A stretch of 64,000 bases of DNA from assembly GCA_000753575.1 (NCBI GenBank), contig JRFF01000022.1:124001-188000 (forward strand), written 5' to 3'. Of this stretch, positions 49,241-57,139 are shown one piece after another. The stretch comes from Candidatus Izimoplasma sp. HR2 (GTDB lineage: Bacteria; Bacillota_I; Bacilli_A; Izemoplasmatales; Izemoplasmataceae). Position 1 is the first letter of the stretch. Each line of letters begins with the position of its first letter. A program made the position numbers and the translations under genes. Below the pieces are notes generated by a model that saw only the letters and a program-made list of their open reading frames with translations, made no database searches and was not told the origin of the DNA.

Positions 49241-49269
49241 TTGGACAATTATATATTTTAAGTTATAAT
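49241..49269 (+). promoter_or_regulatory. Promoter
   Basis: TTGGAC and TATAAT (49264-49269) are separated by 17 bases, before the 49297 gene. Confidence 0.65.
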
Positions 49270-49296
49270 AGATTAGTATAAAAGAGGGGGAATTAT

Positions 49297-50079
49297 ATGT
49301 TGAACTATAAAGAGTTATTTAATATACTTGGAATTCTAAAACCATTGGATGAGATAGATATTCTTGAAGGAAAACACTATAAATTTAAAATTTTATTATA
49401 CTCAATAATTTATGGTGTTTGGTTATCATTCATGATTTTTGGATTTAGTTATATGATAATTATTCAAGGAGAAACACAAAGTAGTATTGAGTTAGCTGTA
49501 ATTGGAGTAGTTTCACTTTTGGGGTTATCCTCTATGATGTTTTTAAGCAAATATTATTCTTCAAAAGTGAGTATGATACTTCCTGATATTAAATTGAAGA
49601 GTATACTAAAGAAGATGAAATCAGAGTCTGTTGAAGATTCATTATTAATAAGGTTATACGCAAATTCTTTTAGATACTTATTATATATATCTCTTATATC
49701 AGTTGCTTTAGGAGTTAGGTTTGGACTGCAATATGATTCTTTTTCTGATGCTCTATATATTATCTCAATAGGATCAGTACCAATGTCCCTTTTAGGTGTA
49801 ACTGTAGCTTACCGTTTTTTATCGATAATATTTGATTATGAAATCATATATAAAGAGAGTTTATTAGGGTTGCATAATAAAAGTATATTAACAATATATC
49901 CTTCAAATAAATATGGCTTGGTGTACTGCTTATTAGAAAATGAATATGCAATATATGACAAGAGATTAGAAAAATGGATAATTATTGAAGTTATCATAGA
50001 CAAATCACTTAAACATATTAATAAAATTGTTTTAAGTCATACAGTGAATAATTTGACTCTAAAGGAGGATGTAATATGA
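49297..50079 (+). CDS. Four-TM membrane protein, unknown
   Basis: The 260-residue protein has hydrophobic segments at about 32-55, 66-84, 124-142 and 152-174. A soluble C-terminal part follows (HNKSILTIYPSNKYGLVYCLLENEYAIYDKR). No family recognised. It starts after AGAGGGGGAATT and overlaps the next gene by four bases (ATGA). Confidence 0.65.
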   Translation: MLNYKELFNILGILKPLDEIDILEGKHYKFKILLYSIIYGVWLSFMIFGFSYMIIIQGETQSSIELAVIGVVSLLGLSSMMFLSKYYSSKVSMILPDIKLKSILKKMKSESVEDSLLIRLYANSFRYLLYISLISVALGVRFGLQYDSFSDALYIISIGSVPMSLLGVTVAYRFLSIIFDYEIIYKESLLGLHNKSILTIYPSNKYGLVYCLLENEYAIYDKRLEKWIIIEVIIDKSLKHINKIVLSHTVNNLTLKEDVI

Positions 50080-50387
50080 TGATGAATAATATAGAGAAAA
50101 TTTTCTATGAAATTGCAATTATGTCAAAGATAGATCAATATGGAGAAAAATTAAAATACTTTCACAACTTCTCAAATTTATGTGGGATAGAATTTCATCA
50201 AATAGTTAGAAAGTTAATTGAATTAAATCTTGTTGAAAAAATCATGCTAAATACTAATGAGAATACATCTACAGCATACTTAAGAGTTACAGAGAAAGCT
50301 CAAGGAGAACTATATTTGAATGCCATTTTTTCATATGAACAAATAGTTAGTTATCAAAGAGAAATATATAGCATACATGAATTTTAA
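50076..50387 (+). CDS. Small winged-helix-like protein
   Basis: The 103-residue protein is predicted mainly helical, and residues about 30-75 (NLCGIEFHQIVRKLIELNLVEKIMLN...AYLRVTEKAQGEL) read like a winged helix with a beta wing. It overlaps the preceding membrane gene, so the two may act as membrane sensor and regulator. AAAGGAGGATG is the RBS. Confidence 0.55.
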   Translation: MMMNNIEKIFYEIAIMSKIDQYGEKLKYFHNFSNLCGIEFHQIVRKLIELNLVEKIMLNTNENTSTAYLRVTEKAQGELYLNAIFSYEQIVSYQREIYSIHEF

Positions 50388-50449
50388 TAAAGAATATTCC
50401 AAGATTCCAATTTATAAAAGTCAATGAACTATTAGCTCATATATGGACT

Positions 50450-50478
50450 TTGCATTATTGATACTATTAAGTTATAAT
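50450..50478 (+). promoter_or_regulatory. Promoter of secreted C39-like gene
   Basis: TTGCAT and TATAAT (50473-50478) are separated by 17 bases. The downstream flank TTATAATAG matches that of the 49241 promoter. Confidence 0.65.
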
Positions 50479-50598
50479 AGTTGTGGGAGAACTATGTAAG
50501 ATATAAATTATATATGCAAATGTATAGTTAAGGGGGATATTTTTTTTATGGCATAAAATTTATCTTGTTGTTCTTCAAAAAAAACAAGGGAGAATAAT

Positions 50599-51993
50599 AT
50601 GAAAAAGATTAAAATTATTATCATGCTTATTATCATGTTTTCAGCTAGTTCATCTAGCGTCTTTGCTAAATCAATAGACAAAGGGGATAATGAGAAGGAA
50701 GTAGTATTAAATGCAGCAAACTTGGCAATATGTGATACTTATGATATTTGTGATACTCAACAAATAAAATTAAGTAAAGAGAAAGTTTATGATATGTTTA
50801 TGAATTCATACGGATTCATTTACGAGTTTGAACTTAAAAACGATCAATTAATTCATGGTTATATTATTACAAATCAGACTGAACTAGGAATTGAAGTGGA
50901 GGAGATTCATTTAGAGCAATCATCTCCTTATATTTATAAAGACTATAAAAATATATATAATGGTTACAATCAATATTATGAAGTTAAAAATGATATACTT
51001 CTTGATTCAACAAATGGAGCATATTATGATTATGAGTATTTGCTAAATCAATATGGGTTAAACTCTAATGAAGTTAGTTTGATTATGGGTGCAGCCAAAG
51101 ACCCTATTTTTGTTACTGTATATTACACTACAGGAGATGAAGTGTTGTATAGTTACTCTACTACGTCATCGATTAATGTGACAGATTTTCAGTATCCTAC
51201 AATGAGCCAAACTGATGTAGCAAATGAATCTGCTTATTCTAGTGATAAAAATAATTGTAGTACAGTATCTGGGTTATCATTGATTGTCTTTTATGAATAT
51301 TATTATCCAGATAGTTCATCATTAACAGATGTCATTTATGAACCAGGAGATAAGTACTATACATCAACTTTTTTCTTTAATGACAGACAACCGGAAGCAT
51401 ATAATCAAAAAGATAATTTTATAGATATATATGAGTATCTATATGTTCAAATGGATACTAGTAATTGGGGCCCACTTAGTATATACCCTGGAACAAGTCA
51501 TCCGAATTTTTTATCTGCTATGAGAGATTACTATGATACAGTAGGGTATGATGTAGTGATTGATGTAATGATAGGAAATCCTTCTTACACTGCTTATTAT
51601 AATAACTCATTTGATGCAACAAATACATGGGTAGATTACAAAGATAGCATCAATAATAACACTCCTGTTTTAATGCAATTAGGAGGGATAGCAGAGCCCG
51701 CTTATGCATATTTAAATGAAATAATAATTGAAGAAGATGTTGATTCTAGACCTGGACCATATGGTAGTGTAATTTGGATAGATGAAGTATATTATGAATA
51801 TAAGGTAAGCATGCTTGCAATGCATACTGTTGTAGGCTATGGATATGTTGAATATAGTTACTACAACACAGGCTTGGTACGAAGAGATAAATTTGCTAAA
51901 GTATCAAACAATGCAGGGTCATTTGTATATATTCAAAGTTCTAGTAATTCTGTAAGTCAAGCATATAGCTTTTCTATAGAACCTAAAACATAA
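50599..51993 (+). CDS. Secreted C39-like papain-fold cysteine peptidase
   Basis: The 464-residue protein has a signal peptide (MKKIKIIIMLIIMFSASSSS-VFA). A propeptide-like region up to about residue 200 leads to a C39_2-like domain with the ordered residues Cys220 (NNCSTVSG), His409 (LAMHTVVGYGY) and Asn437 (VSNNAG). The target is unknown; it could cleave surface proteins or act as a bacteriocin-like factor. The fragment at 39452 carries a related ending. AAGGGAGAAT lies before the ATG. Confidence 0.72.
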   Translation: MKKIKIIIMLIIMFSASSSSVFAKSIDKGDNEKEVVLNAANLAICDTYDICDTQQIKLSKEKVYDMFMNSYGFIYEFELKNDQLIHGYIITNQTELGIEVEEIHLEQSSPYIYKDYKNIYNGYNQYYEVKNDILLDSTNGAYYDYEYLLNQYGLNSNEVSLIMGAAKDPIFVTVYYTTGDEVLYSYSTTSSINVTDFQYPTMSQTDVANESAYSSDKNNCSTVSGLSLIVFYEYYYPDSSSLTDVIYEPGDKYYTSTFFFNDRQPEAYNQKDNFIDIYEYLYVQMDTSNWGPLSIYPGTSHPNFLSAMRDYYDTVGYDVVIDVMIGNPSYTAYYNNSFDATNTWVDYKDSINNNTPVLMQLGGIAEPAYAYLNEIIIEEDVDSRPGPYGSVIWIDEVYYEYKVSMLAMHTVVGYGYVEYSYYNTGLVRRDKFAKVSNNAGSFVYIQSSSNSVSQAYSFSIEPKT

Positions 51994-52017
51994 ATCAAGA
52001 TAAAGGGAATTGATAAA

Positions 52018-52671
52018 ATGAAAAAATTTATTATTGGATTTAGTGTCGTAGTTACAATATCTTTGATAAGTTACTTTCTATTTTTCAGTGTTAGATACAC
52101 AATGTATGAAAAAGTAAATTTAGAGGATTACATGGAAGATTATAATATTTCAGAAATTTATGACATGCAAAGTTTTTATATGGAGGATGTTGTAACTGAT
52201 TTAGCATTTAGAGGCGAAGAATATCGGCCTTGGAATTACTTATTGATACATGCAGCTTTTACTAAGTATGCAGAAGGCAGCCTTGCTTTAAGTAATGACG
52301 GGAAACTATCTCTGTTTATTGTACCTAGGACAAAAAGATTCGATATACTATATCTTGATGAATATGTATTCCCGAGTCAAGAAGTTGTTCTAGCAGAACT
52401 TGACAAACTTCAGGAAATGACTGCATATGATATCACTTATATAACTGAACCAAAAAATTCATTCATTATTGATCCTCGCATTAAGGTTTTTGATATTCAA
52501 GATAAACTAGGTGATGAATTTGAAATGGCAACTTTATATGCTCTAAGTGTAGCCGATATTAATGAAAATGGTACCGAAGTATTTTTAATTATAGGTGAAG
52601 ATAATACATATGCGTTTATCGAATATGATGTATATGAAAATGAAGTGTCTTTATATCATATATTTGAGTAA
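52018..52671 (+). CDS. Secreted membrane-anchored acidic protein
   Basis: In 217 residues there is an N-terminal signal anchor (4-25) and an acidic extracellular domain with many Tyr and Asp. No family recognised. It lies 24 bases behind the C39-like protease and could be its partner, inhibitor or immunity protein, which is only a contextual idea. Confidence 0.6.
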   Translation: MKKFIIGFSVVVTISLISYFLFFSVRYTMYEKVNLEDYMEDYNISEIYDMQSFYMEDVVTDLAFRGEEYRPWNYLLIHAAFTKYAEGSLALSNDGKLSLFIVPRTKRFDILYLDEYVFPSQEVVLAELDKLQEMTAYDITYITEPKNSFIIDPRIKVFDIQDKLGDEFEMATLYALSVADINENGTEVFLIIGEDNTYAFIEYDVYENEVSLYHIFE

Positions 52672-52740
52672 AATATCATAGACAATAAGTCTTTATTTGT
52701 AATTTAATTAGTAAATTACATTCAACTCCGCACCAAACTT

Positions 52741-52791
52741 TAACTAAAGAATAAGTCATGTATTCATGGCTTATTCTTTTATCTTTAACTA
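52741..52791 (+). terminator. Terminator-like repeat, copy 2
   Basis: TAACTAAAGAATAAGTCATG-TATT-CATGGCTTATT plus T-run. It is about 85% identical to copy 1 at 48361. Confidence 0.75.
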
Positions 52792-52816
52792 GGATCACAA
52801 ATTAACTTTAATTGAT

Positions 52817-52860
52817 ACTAGCTAAAAGCAACTATTTATAGGAGTAAGTAAACTAGCTAA
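52817..52860 (+). repeat. Direct repeats ACTAGCTAA near the Rep-like gene
   Basis: Copies occur at 52817-52825 and 52852-52860, 35 bases apart, with CAGCTAGG following at about 52864. They could be binding sites for the replication-type protein encoded at 53364. This is weak evidence. Confidence 0.3.
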
Positions 52861-52968
52861 CGACAGCTAGGTAAACCATGTCGCTGTGGTAACTGTTATA
52901 AAACCTTGAAACATCAATCATGAAATGAATACCAACGGTATGGAATACATAACAGAAAAAGAAGAAGA

Positions 52969-53022
52969 AGAGACGCACGTTCGTGCGTCTCTTTCGTTTG
53001 TCCAAGGCTTCGCAAGAAGCCT
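52969..53022. other. Two strong GC-rich hairpins in the intergenic region
   Basis: AGAGACGCACG-TT-CGTGCGTCTCT is a perfect 11-base-pair stem (52969-52992). AGGCTTC-GCAA-GAAGCCT (53005-53022) is a seven-base-pair stem with a stable loop. They stand out in this AT-rich DNA. Position next to a Rep-like gene suggests a replication origin or packaging signal; a terminator is the simple alternative for the first one. The remaining 700-base gap 52672-53363 has no supported gene. Confidence 0.5.
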
Positions 53023-53285
53023 GAGCCGACATACAAAATTCTATGTCGCAATAAACTAGACATTTCGGAGCAATATCATGATTATGAAATGTTCTCATTC
53101 ATGATCATTCGAAGAACCCATAACAAATAAGATACTTGCAACCCTATGATATTCCTAGAAAGAGTTAATACTTTAGTTACATATATCTTCGATATATATT
53201 AATAAGTTACTTATTATCTCTAACCTATTTCACTTGATTTTAACCTGTTATGCTTCTATTCGCTAATCTATTATACATATAGGCA

Positions 53286-53309
53286 TTAAAAAAGCACTCA
53301 TGAGAGTGC
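53286..53309 (-). terminator. Terminator of the 53364 gene
   Basis: GCACTC-ATGA-GAGTGC is followed on the minus strand by a T-run. A second hairpin CACTC/GAGTG lies at about 53337-53351. Confidence 0.8.
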
Positions 53310-53363
53310 AATTCATTATGGTTAAAGGGAAAGAGCCACTCATTGAGAGTGACTTAATTTATC

Positions 53364-54707
53364 TTACATATGGTCTAGGTTCGACTTGAACCATGCCTTA
53401 GCTTTAGCCTTAGTTTTAAAGTTTGGTACATTGTCATGAGCTACTGGACTAGATAAAGTGTAGAACATGTGCTTTTTATTACTTCTACTTTGATTTTCTT
53501 CAGCTGATAACTTTGGACTAGGTTCAGTATGCTTCAGTACTTTATTAAATCTACTACTTGGATGTTCACTATCGTGGATGAAGTCCTTAAATTGGATCAA
53601 TGATACCATATGTTCTGCATGATTCATGTTACCAGTATTTGCGATAGCTTGTAGTACTTCTTCCTTTCCATGTGATTTCACTAGGTTATGGATCGATTCC
53701 ATTTTATGGTTGGTTAGAGTATTGATAGGATCCATTACTCTACCTTTTGACATAATGTTCCAGAATGTAGCAACTTGTACTATGTCCTGGTGTGTAATTC
53801 CTTCAGGGTCTTTTTTATGTGCAAGAGCTACTTCATTAGTCTTGCGTTGTTCCCCTTCAGTTTTATTTCGATCGATAACCTGTGATTGGTTGGCAGCGCT
53901 TTTTGAATCGGATTTACCGCTAATAATCTTATCTTTATCTTTCGTGAACGTAATAAATTGTTGTATTTTGATTAATAACCAGTGGAAGTAGTGCTTCAGT
54001 TTCCCTGGAGTCTCTTTTAAGAGCTGTTTGATTTTAGTTAGTTGTTCCTTTTGCTTATCAGTAAGAAAGTCTGTGTATGCTTCGATTTCTACTATTCTAG
54101 CTTCAGGAGTTACATTGTTTTGATAACAGAAATGTATAAAGTCTTTATGTTTCCTATTCTTCATGAACGTATAGAACTCATGAGTTAATTGTTGATTCAT
54201 GTTTCCGTCTGAAGGTCTAATAACTCGATAGTTATATAATTGCTTCAGTGCGTATTGATCCTCACGAGAAATTTTGTATTTACGTATAAAATCATTTAAC
54301 TTTTCAGGTGTGAAGATGTGTAAGAACTCGTATGTTCTTTGAGATAGTCTGAAGACATTAGCTCCAGCTTTCTCATGAGCTCTTGTAACATGTATATCAA
54401 GGATTCTTTCCAGGGATCTAATTATATTATATGATTGGGATTCACAACGATTGATTACTTTTGAAATTTGCCATGCAGGAAAATAGATCTTCTCTTGAGC
54501 TCTTTTTTTAGAATCCTTTTCAGTAAAATACATCATACGTGAGATGATTGCATTAAAAAGTCCAACAGCTCCACGTACATAGGGTATGTTGAATGAGTTA
54601 GGTATATTTACACCCTGGATGGCTACAACTTTGACTTTCTTATAAGTTCCTTCAGAAGATACATACTTTAATGTTGATTTCTCTATTGGTTGGTAAGCTG
54701 TACTCAT
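53364..54707 (-). CDS. Winged-helix protein, probable replication initiator of the element
   Basis: The 447-residue protein has an N-terminal DNA-binding part (residues about 60-125: KIYFPAWQISKVINRCESQS, then ERILDIHVTRAHEKAGANVF) that reads as a winged helix. A mid coiled and charged linker and a separate C-terminal region (ITHQDIVQVATFWNIMSKGR...) follow. This layout is seen in plasmid or phage replication proteins of the DnaD/RepA kind. I see no HUH or topoisomerase-type catalytic motif. It faces the hairpin-rich region. RBS AAAGGAGG lies upstream. Confidence 0.5.
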   Translation of the reverse strand: MSTAYQPIEKSTLKYVSSEGTYKKVKVVAIQGVNIPNSFNIPYVRGAVGLFNAIISRMMYFTEKDSKKRAQEKIYFPAWQISKVINRCESQSYNIIRSLERILDIHVTRAHEKAGANVFRLSQRTYEFLHIFTPEKLNDFIRKYKISREDQYALKQLYNYRVIRPSDGNMNQQLTHEFYTFMKNRKHKDFIHFCYQNNVTPEARIVEIEAYTDFLTDKQKEQLTKIKQLLKETPGKLKHYFHWLLIKIQQFITFTKDKDKIISGKSDSKSAANQSQVIDRNKTEGEQRKTNEVALAHKKDPEGITHQDIVQVATFWNIMSKGRVMDPINTLTNHKMESIHNLVKSHGKEEVLQAIANTGNMNHAEHMVSLIQFKDFIHDSEHPSSRFNKVLKHTEPSPKLSAEENQSRSNKKHMFYTLSSPVAHDNVPNFKTKAKAKAWFKSNLDHM

Positions 54708-54899
54708 ATATGAATCCTCCTTTCATAGGAATTGTTAATTTATTTTTAAAACGGACATAACAGTCCTATTATTTTCAAATTAGAAATATTATAATAAATG
54801 CATGCATTTATTATTTGGCTTATTTAAGGCTTGAAAGAATAGTATTTTTTGGAATAATGTATGTAGGATGATATAATTTATTTAAAGGAGGTGAATGAT

Positions 54900-55184
54900 A
54901 TGGGCGTATTCTTAATAACATACGACTTAATTAAAGATAAAGATTATAAAAAATTATTTGAAAAACTAGAATCTTATGGGACTTATTCACATTGCTTAGA
55001 AAGTGTTTGGATGATTGAGTCTTCTGATGCTGCTGCAACAATTAGAAAATATATTGAAACTGCTATGGATTCTGATGATAAGATATTAGTTTGTCGTTTA
55101 AGCGGAAATTGGTCTTCAAATAATTTAAGGAAAAAAACAAATGAATGGTTACATAATAGAACATTTAATTGTAGTTGCGAATAA
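54900..55184 (+). CDS. Orphan Cas2-like / SinR-family protein
   Basis: The 94-residue protein has the Cas2/VapD ferredoxin fold signature: MGVFLITYDLIKDKDYKKLF (acidic Asp9 after the first strand), SYGTYSHCLESVWMIESS, and DDKILVCRLSGNWSS. I choose ATG 54900, since AAAGGAGGTGA sits just before it. No cas1, other cas genes or CRISPR array are in the window. Such stand-alone Cas2-like proteins are known and may be metal-dependent nucleases or toxins. It heads a plus-strand trio of small genes. Confidence 0.75.
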   Translation: MGVFLITYDLIKDKDYKKLFEKLESYGTYSHCLESVWMIESSDAAATIRKYIETAMDSDDKILVCRLSGNWSSNNLRKKTNEWLHNRTFNCSCE

Positions 55185-55208
55185 TTATTTTGAAGAAGGG
55201 GTGATTGT

Positions 55209-55493
55209 ATGGAATTAGCAACAATGATTTTGTCAGCAATAGCAGCATTATCCGGTGTAATCTCAATTTCATTTAGTATTAAGATTTCTAGAGAGAAATC
55301 AGAACTTCACGAAGTAATCGAAAAAAACATTGAATTAACTAGAACTTTGAAGACTGATATTAAGGAAGTAAGAGAAACTAAGACTATAACTGCAACTCAA
55401 GATTATGCAGCTATGATTAATCCAATGGTTGAAAAGATGAGCGCTGCTGAAATTATGAAATTGCTTGAAATGGCAAATAAAGATAAGAAGTAA
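55209..55493 (+). CDS. Small membrane protein with coiled coil
   Basis: The 94-residue protein has a membrane helix (about 5-25) and a helical soluble part (SELHEVIEKNIELTRTLKTD...) ending with a short amphipathic helix. GAAGGGGTGATTGT is the RBS, 24 bases after the Cas2-like gene. Function unknown. Confidence 0.6.
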   Translation: MELATMILSAIAALSGVISISFSIKISREKSELHEVIEKNIELTRTLKTDIKEVRETKTITATQDYAAMINPMVEKMSAAEIMKLLEMANKDKK

Positions 55494-55517
55494 TGTTATA
55501 TATAAGGTGGTGTTCAT

Positions 55518-55904
55518 ATTTCTAAAAATTCTGGATTTGAGAATGAAGTGTATTTAATTATAAGGTTCATAGCTAAACGGTGGTATGCTTTAGTTGTTTT
55601 TGGATTGACACTTTATAATCCGATAATTAAATTGCTAGGTTACGGAATATTTGAAAGAATTTGTGCAGCGTTTATTTTTTCATTTTTTGCAACAGCTATT
55701 GATGAACTTGCTTATGAGTATGCTAGACAGAGTTATTATTCTACGAGAGCTACAGGATTATTTCATTCAGCTATTAACTCATGGAATCATTATGCTGCAA
55801 GAGGAAAATATTCAATGGTATTGTTTGGGGGACTGAATTTCATTTGCTATGTAATATATGGAATTATTTTGTCCTGTAACTGGCTTGTATCATTATTTCA
55901 ATAA
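55518..55904 (+). CDS. Small membrane protein, non-standard start possible
   Basis: The hydrophobic protein has about three membrane segments (FGLTLYNPIIKLLG; ERICAAFIFSFFATAI; LFGGLNFICYVIYGIIL). The RBS AAGGTGGTG (55504-55512) has no ATG, GTG or TTG at the right distance, only ATT at 55518, which would give 128 residues. The first standard start is GTG at 55548 (118 residues). Its 3' end overlaps a convergent minus-strand gene. Confidence 0.5.
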   Translation: MSKNSGFENEVYLIIRFIAKRWYALVVFGLTLYNPIIKLLGYGIFERICAAFIFSFFATAIDELAYEYARQSYYSTRATGLFHSAINSWNHYAARGKYSMVLFGGLNFICYVIYGIILSCNWLVSLFQ

Positions 55905-56040
55905 ATGAATATATTGGTATATAGATTACTAGTACTTTATCTGTAATATCTCTAGGAAAGATAATTTCAGTTAAAATAACTGGAAGAACAAGAAGAAGTA
56001 ATATCCGTAGAACGGTGTGCTTCTCTTTTTTTTTAGTCAT
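55864..56040 (-). CDS. Small two-TM basic protein
   Basis: The 58-residue frame MTKKKEKHTVLRILLLLVLP... starts at 56040 after GAGGATATT. It has two hydrophobic stretches. It overlaps the convergent plus-strand gene by 41 bases, so at least one of the two could be spurious. The stretch 56065-56252 shows nothing. Confidence 0.35.
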   Translation of the reverse strand: MTKKKEKHTVLRILLLLVLPVILTEIIFPRDITDKVLVIYIPIYSFIEIMIQASYRTK

Positions 56041-56252
56041 AATATCCTCGTTTCTCCATGTCATATAAGACCTGAAGTATATTTAAATCGATTACGTGAT
56101 AACCTCGTGTCTCGTTATTGGTCAATTTTAAGTATATTTCTTGATATTATTGAGCTTGGCTAATTTTAGCCATTTTATGATGTTAAATCAAGTTCTAAAG
56201 AAGTTCATGTTAGGTAGTGCTTGGTCTCTTCGATAGAACATAGGTCAATAAT

Positions 56253-56480
56253 TTAGCAACTCAAATTTCTACTTATAAATACACAGTAATCATCATTATT
56301 TTCTAATCTGAAATTTTCATTTCTATTTTTGAGTTCTACGTTGATCCTACTTTGAATTGAAGGGTTATAGTTGCTTCCATGAAAGAATGATTCTAAAGCT
56401 TTTTTTGAATACACAATTTTATTCTTGTTTGGGTTCACTAAAATTATTTCCTTTAATAATTTGATAACATTATTTATCAT
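56253..56480 (-). CDS. Small protein paired with YgiT-like zinc protein
   Basis: The 75-residue protein (MINNVIKLLKEIILVNPNKN...) is unknown. Its start overlaps the end of the upstream zinc-cysteine gene by 11 bases, so the two are translated together. The pairing recalls toxin-antitoxin operons, but neither member shows a decisive motif. Confidence 0.45.
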   Translation of the reverse strand: MINNVIKLLKEIILVNPNKNKIVYSKKALESFFHGSNYNPSIQSRINVELKNRNENFRLENNDDYCVFISRNLSC

Positions 56481-56826
56481 TTTGGAATCTCTCCCTTTTA
56501 TTTAGAACTGTTAGCTTTGACATGATAACTAACATTTCATAATCTCGATCATAAACTTCCTCTTCACATATAGGACAATAAGATAATTCATCTATAATAG
56601 GTAAGGCTTCAATATCAAAATATAAAATACTTTCTCCACGTTTCCTAATAGGGTTAACATGAGTATTACATTTATAACAAAATAGCTTCTCAGCGTTTTC
56701 TTTATCTATCATGGACTGAACTTCCTCTTCTGTAAAAACTGGTTTCTCAAGTGTGAATAAAGGTTCATTAAACCTATGATATTCAGGGAATCTTGGCAAA
56801 GGTATTAAGATGTCTCCATAATCCAT
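56470..56826 (-). CDS. Zinc-binding CxxC-CxxC protein (YgiT-type)
   Basis: The 118-residue protein starts at 56826 after AAGGAGAAT; an upstream in-frame ATG at 56886 has no RBS. Cysteine pairs FCYKC and YCPIC about 35 residues apart form a likely zinc site as in YgiT/MqsA N-domains. Whether it binds DNA is unclear, as no HTH is seen. Confidence 0.55.
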   Translation of the reverse strand: MDYGDILIPLPRFPEYHRFNEPLFTLEKPVFTEEEVQSMIDKENAEKLFCYKCNTHVNPIRKRGESILYFDIEALPIIDELSYCPICEEEVYDRDYEMLVIMSKLTVLNKRERFQNDK

Positions 56827-56859
56827 TTTTCTAATTCTCCTTCGCATTTTTTTGTTCTT

Positions 56860-57005
56860 TATAATAATTACGTCAAGGCTAGTCACTTACTGCGAGGTGG
56901 GAAGATTGCTTACCCTATTCGATACAACGCATTCTTTCAAACTATTTGCACGTGACCTATATTACAAGTTTCTCGAGTTCCTGGTAATATAGCGGTTTTT
57001 TTAGT
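56860..57005 (+). ncRNA. Candidate small RNA opposite the minus-strand cluster
   Basis: TATAAT at 56860-56865 on the plus strand has no clear -35. A perfect nine-base inverted repeat CTATATTAC/GTAATATAG (about 56958-56994) then runs into CGGTTTTTTT. The enclosed 130 bases have no reading frame with RBS. The hairpin could instead be part of the minus-strand transcript. Confidence 0.3.
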
Positions 57006-57027
57006 GGTTTGCATTCCGCTTGGTAAT

Positions 57028-57104
57028 TGGTGGTCTTCATGAGAATTGAACTCATGTTCTCCATGGAGTTATTACTCCTGGTGTTTTACCTTAAACTATC
57101 AACC
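57028..57104 (-). tRNA. tRNA-like sequence, anticodon unclear (possibly degenerate)
   Basis: The 77-base stretch ends with an encoded CCA. It has a good T arm (ATGAG-TTCAATT-CTCAT) and a D-arm-like GATAGTTTAAGGTAAAAC. Acceptor ends GGTTGAT/GAAGACC pair only partly. The anticodon region holds GGAG-TAATAA-CTCC rather than a normal five-pair stem with a seven-base loop. It may be a decayed or phage-type tRNA, or a tRNA-like processing signal between genes of the minus-strand cluster. Confidence 0.4.
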
Positions 57105-57108
57105 ATGA

Positions 57109-57138
57109 AGTGATCCTTATTTTTGGATCACTTTTAAT
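57109..57138 (-). terminator. Hairpin after the 57140 gene
   Basis: AGTGATCC and GGATCACT pair around an AT-rich loop. On the minus strand no good U-tract follows; on the plus strand TTTTAATTTT does. It may be a processing or weak termination site. Confidence 0.5.
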
Positions 57139-57139
57139 T

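Noticed and set aside
53626..53991. 121-codon plus-strand frame inside the Rep-like gene
   Set aside because: It is the antisense shadow of the 53364 gene and lacks translation signals.
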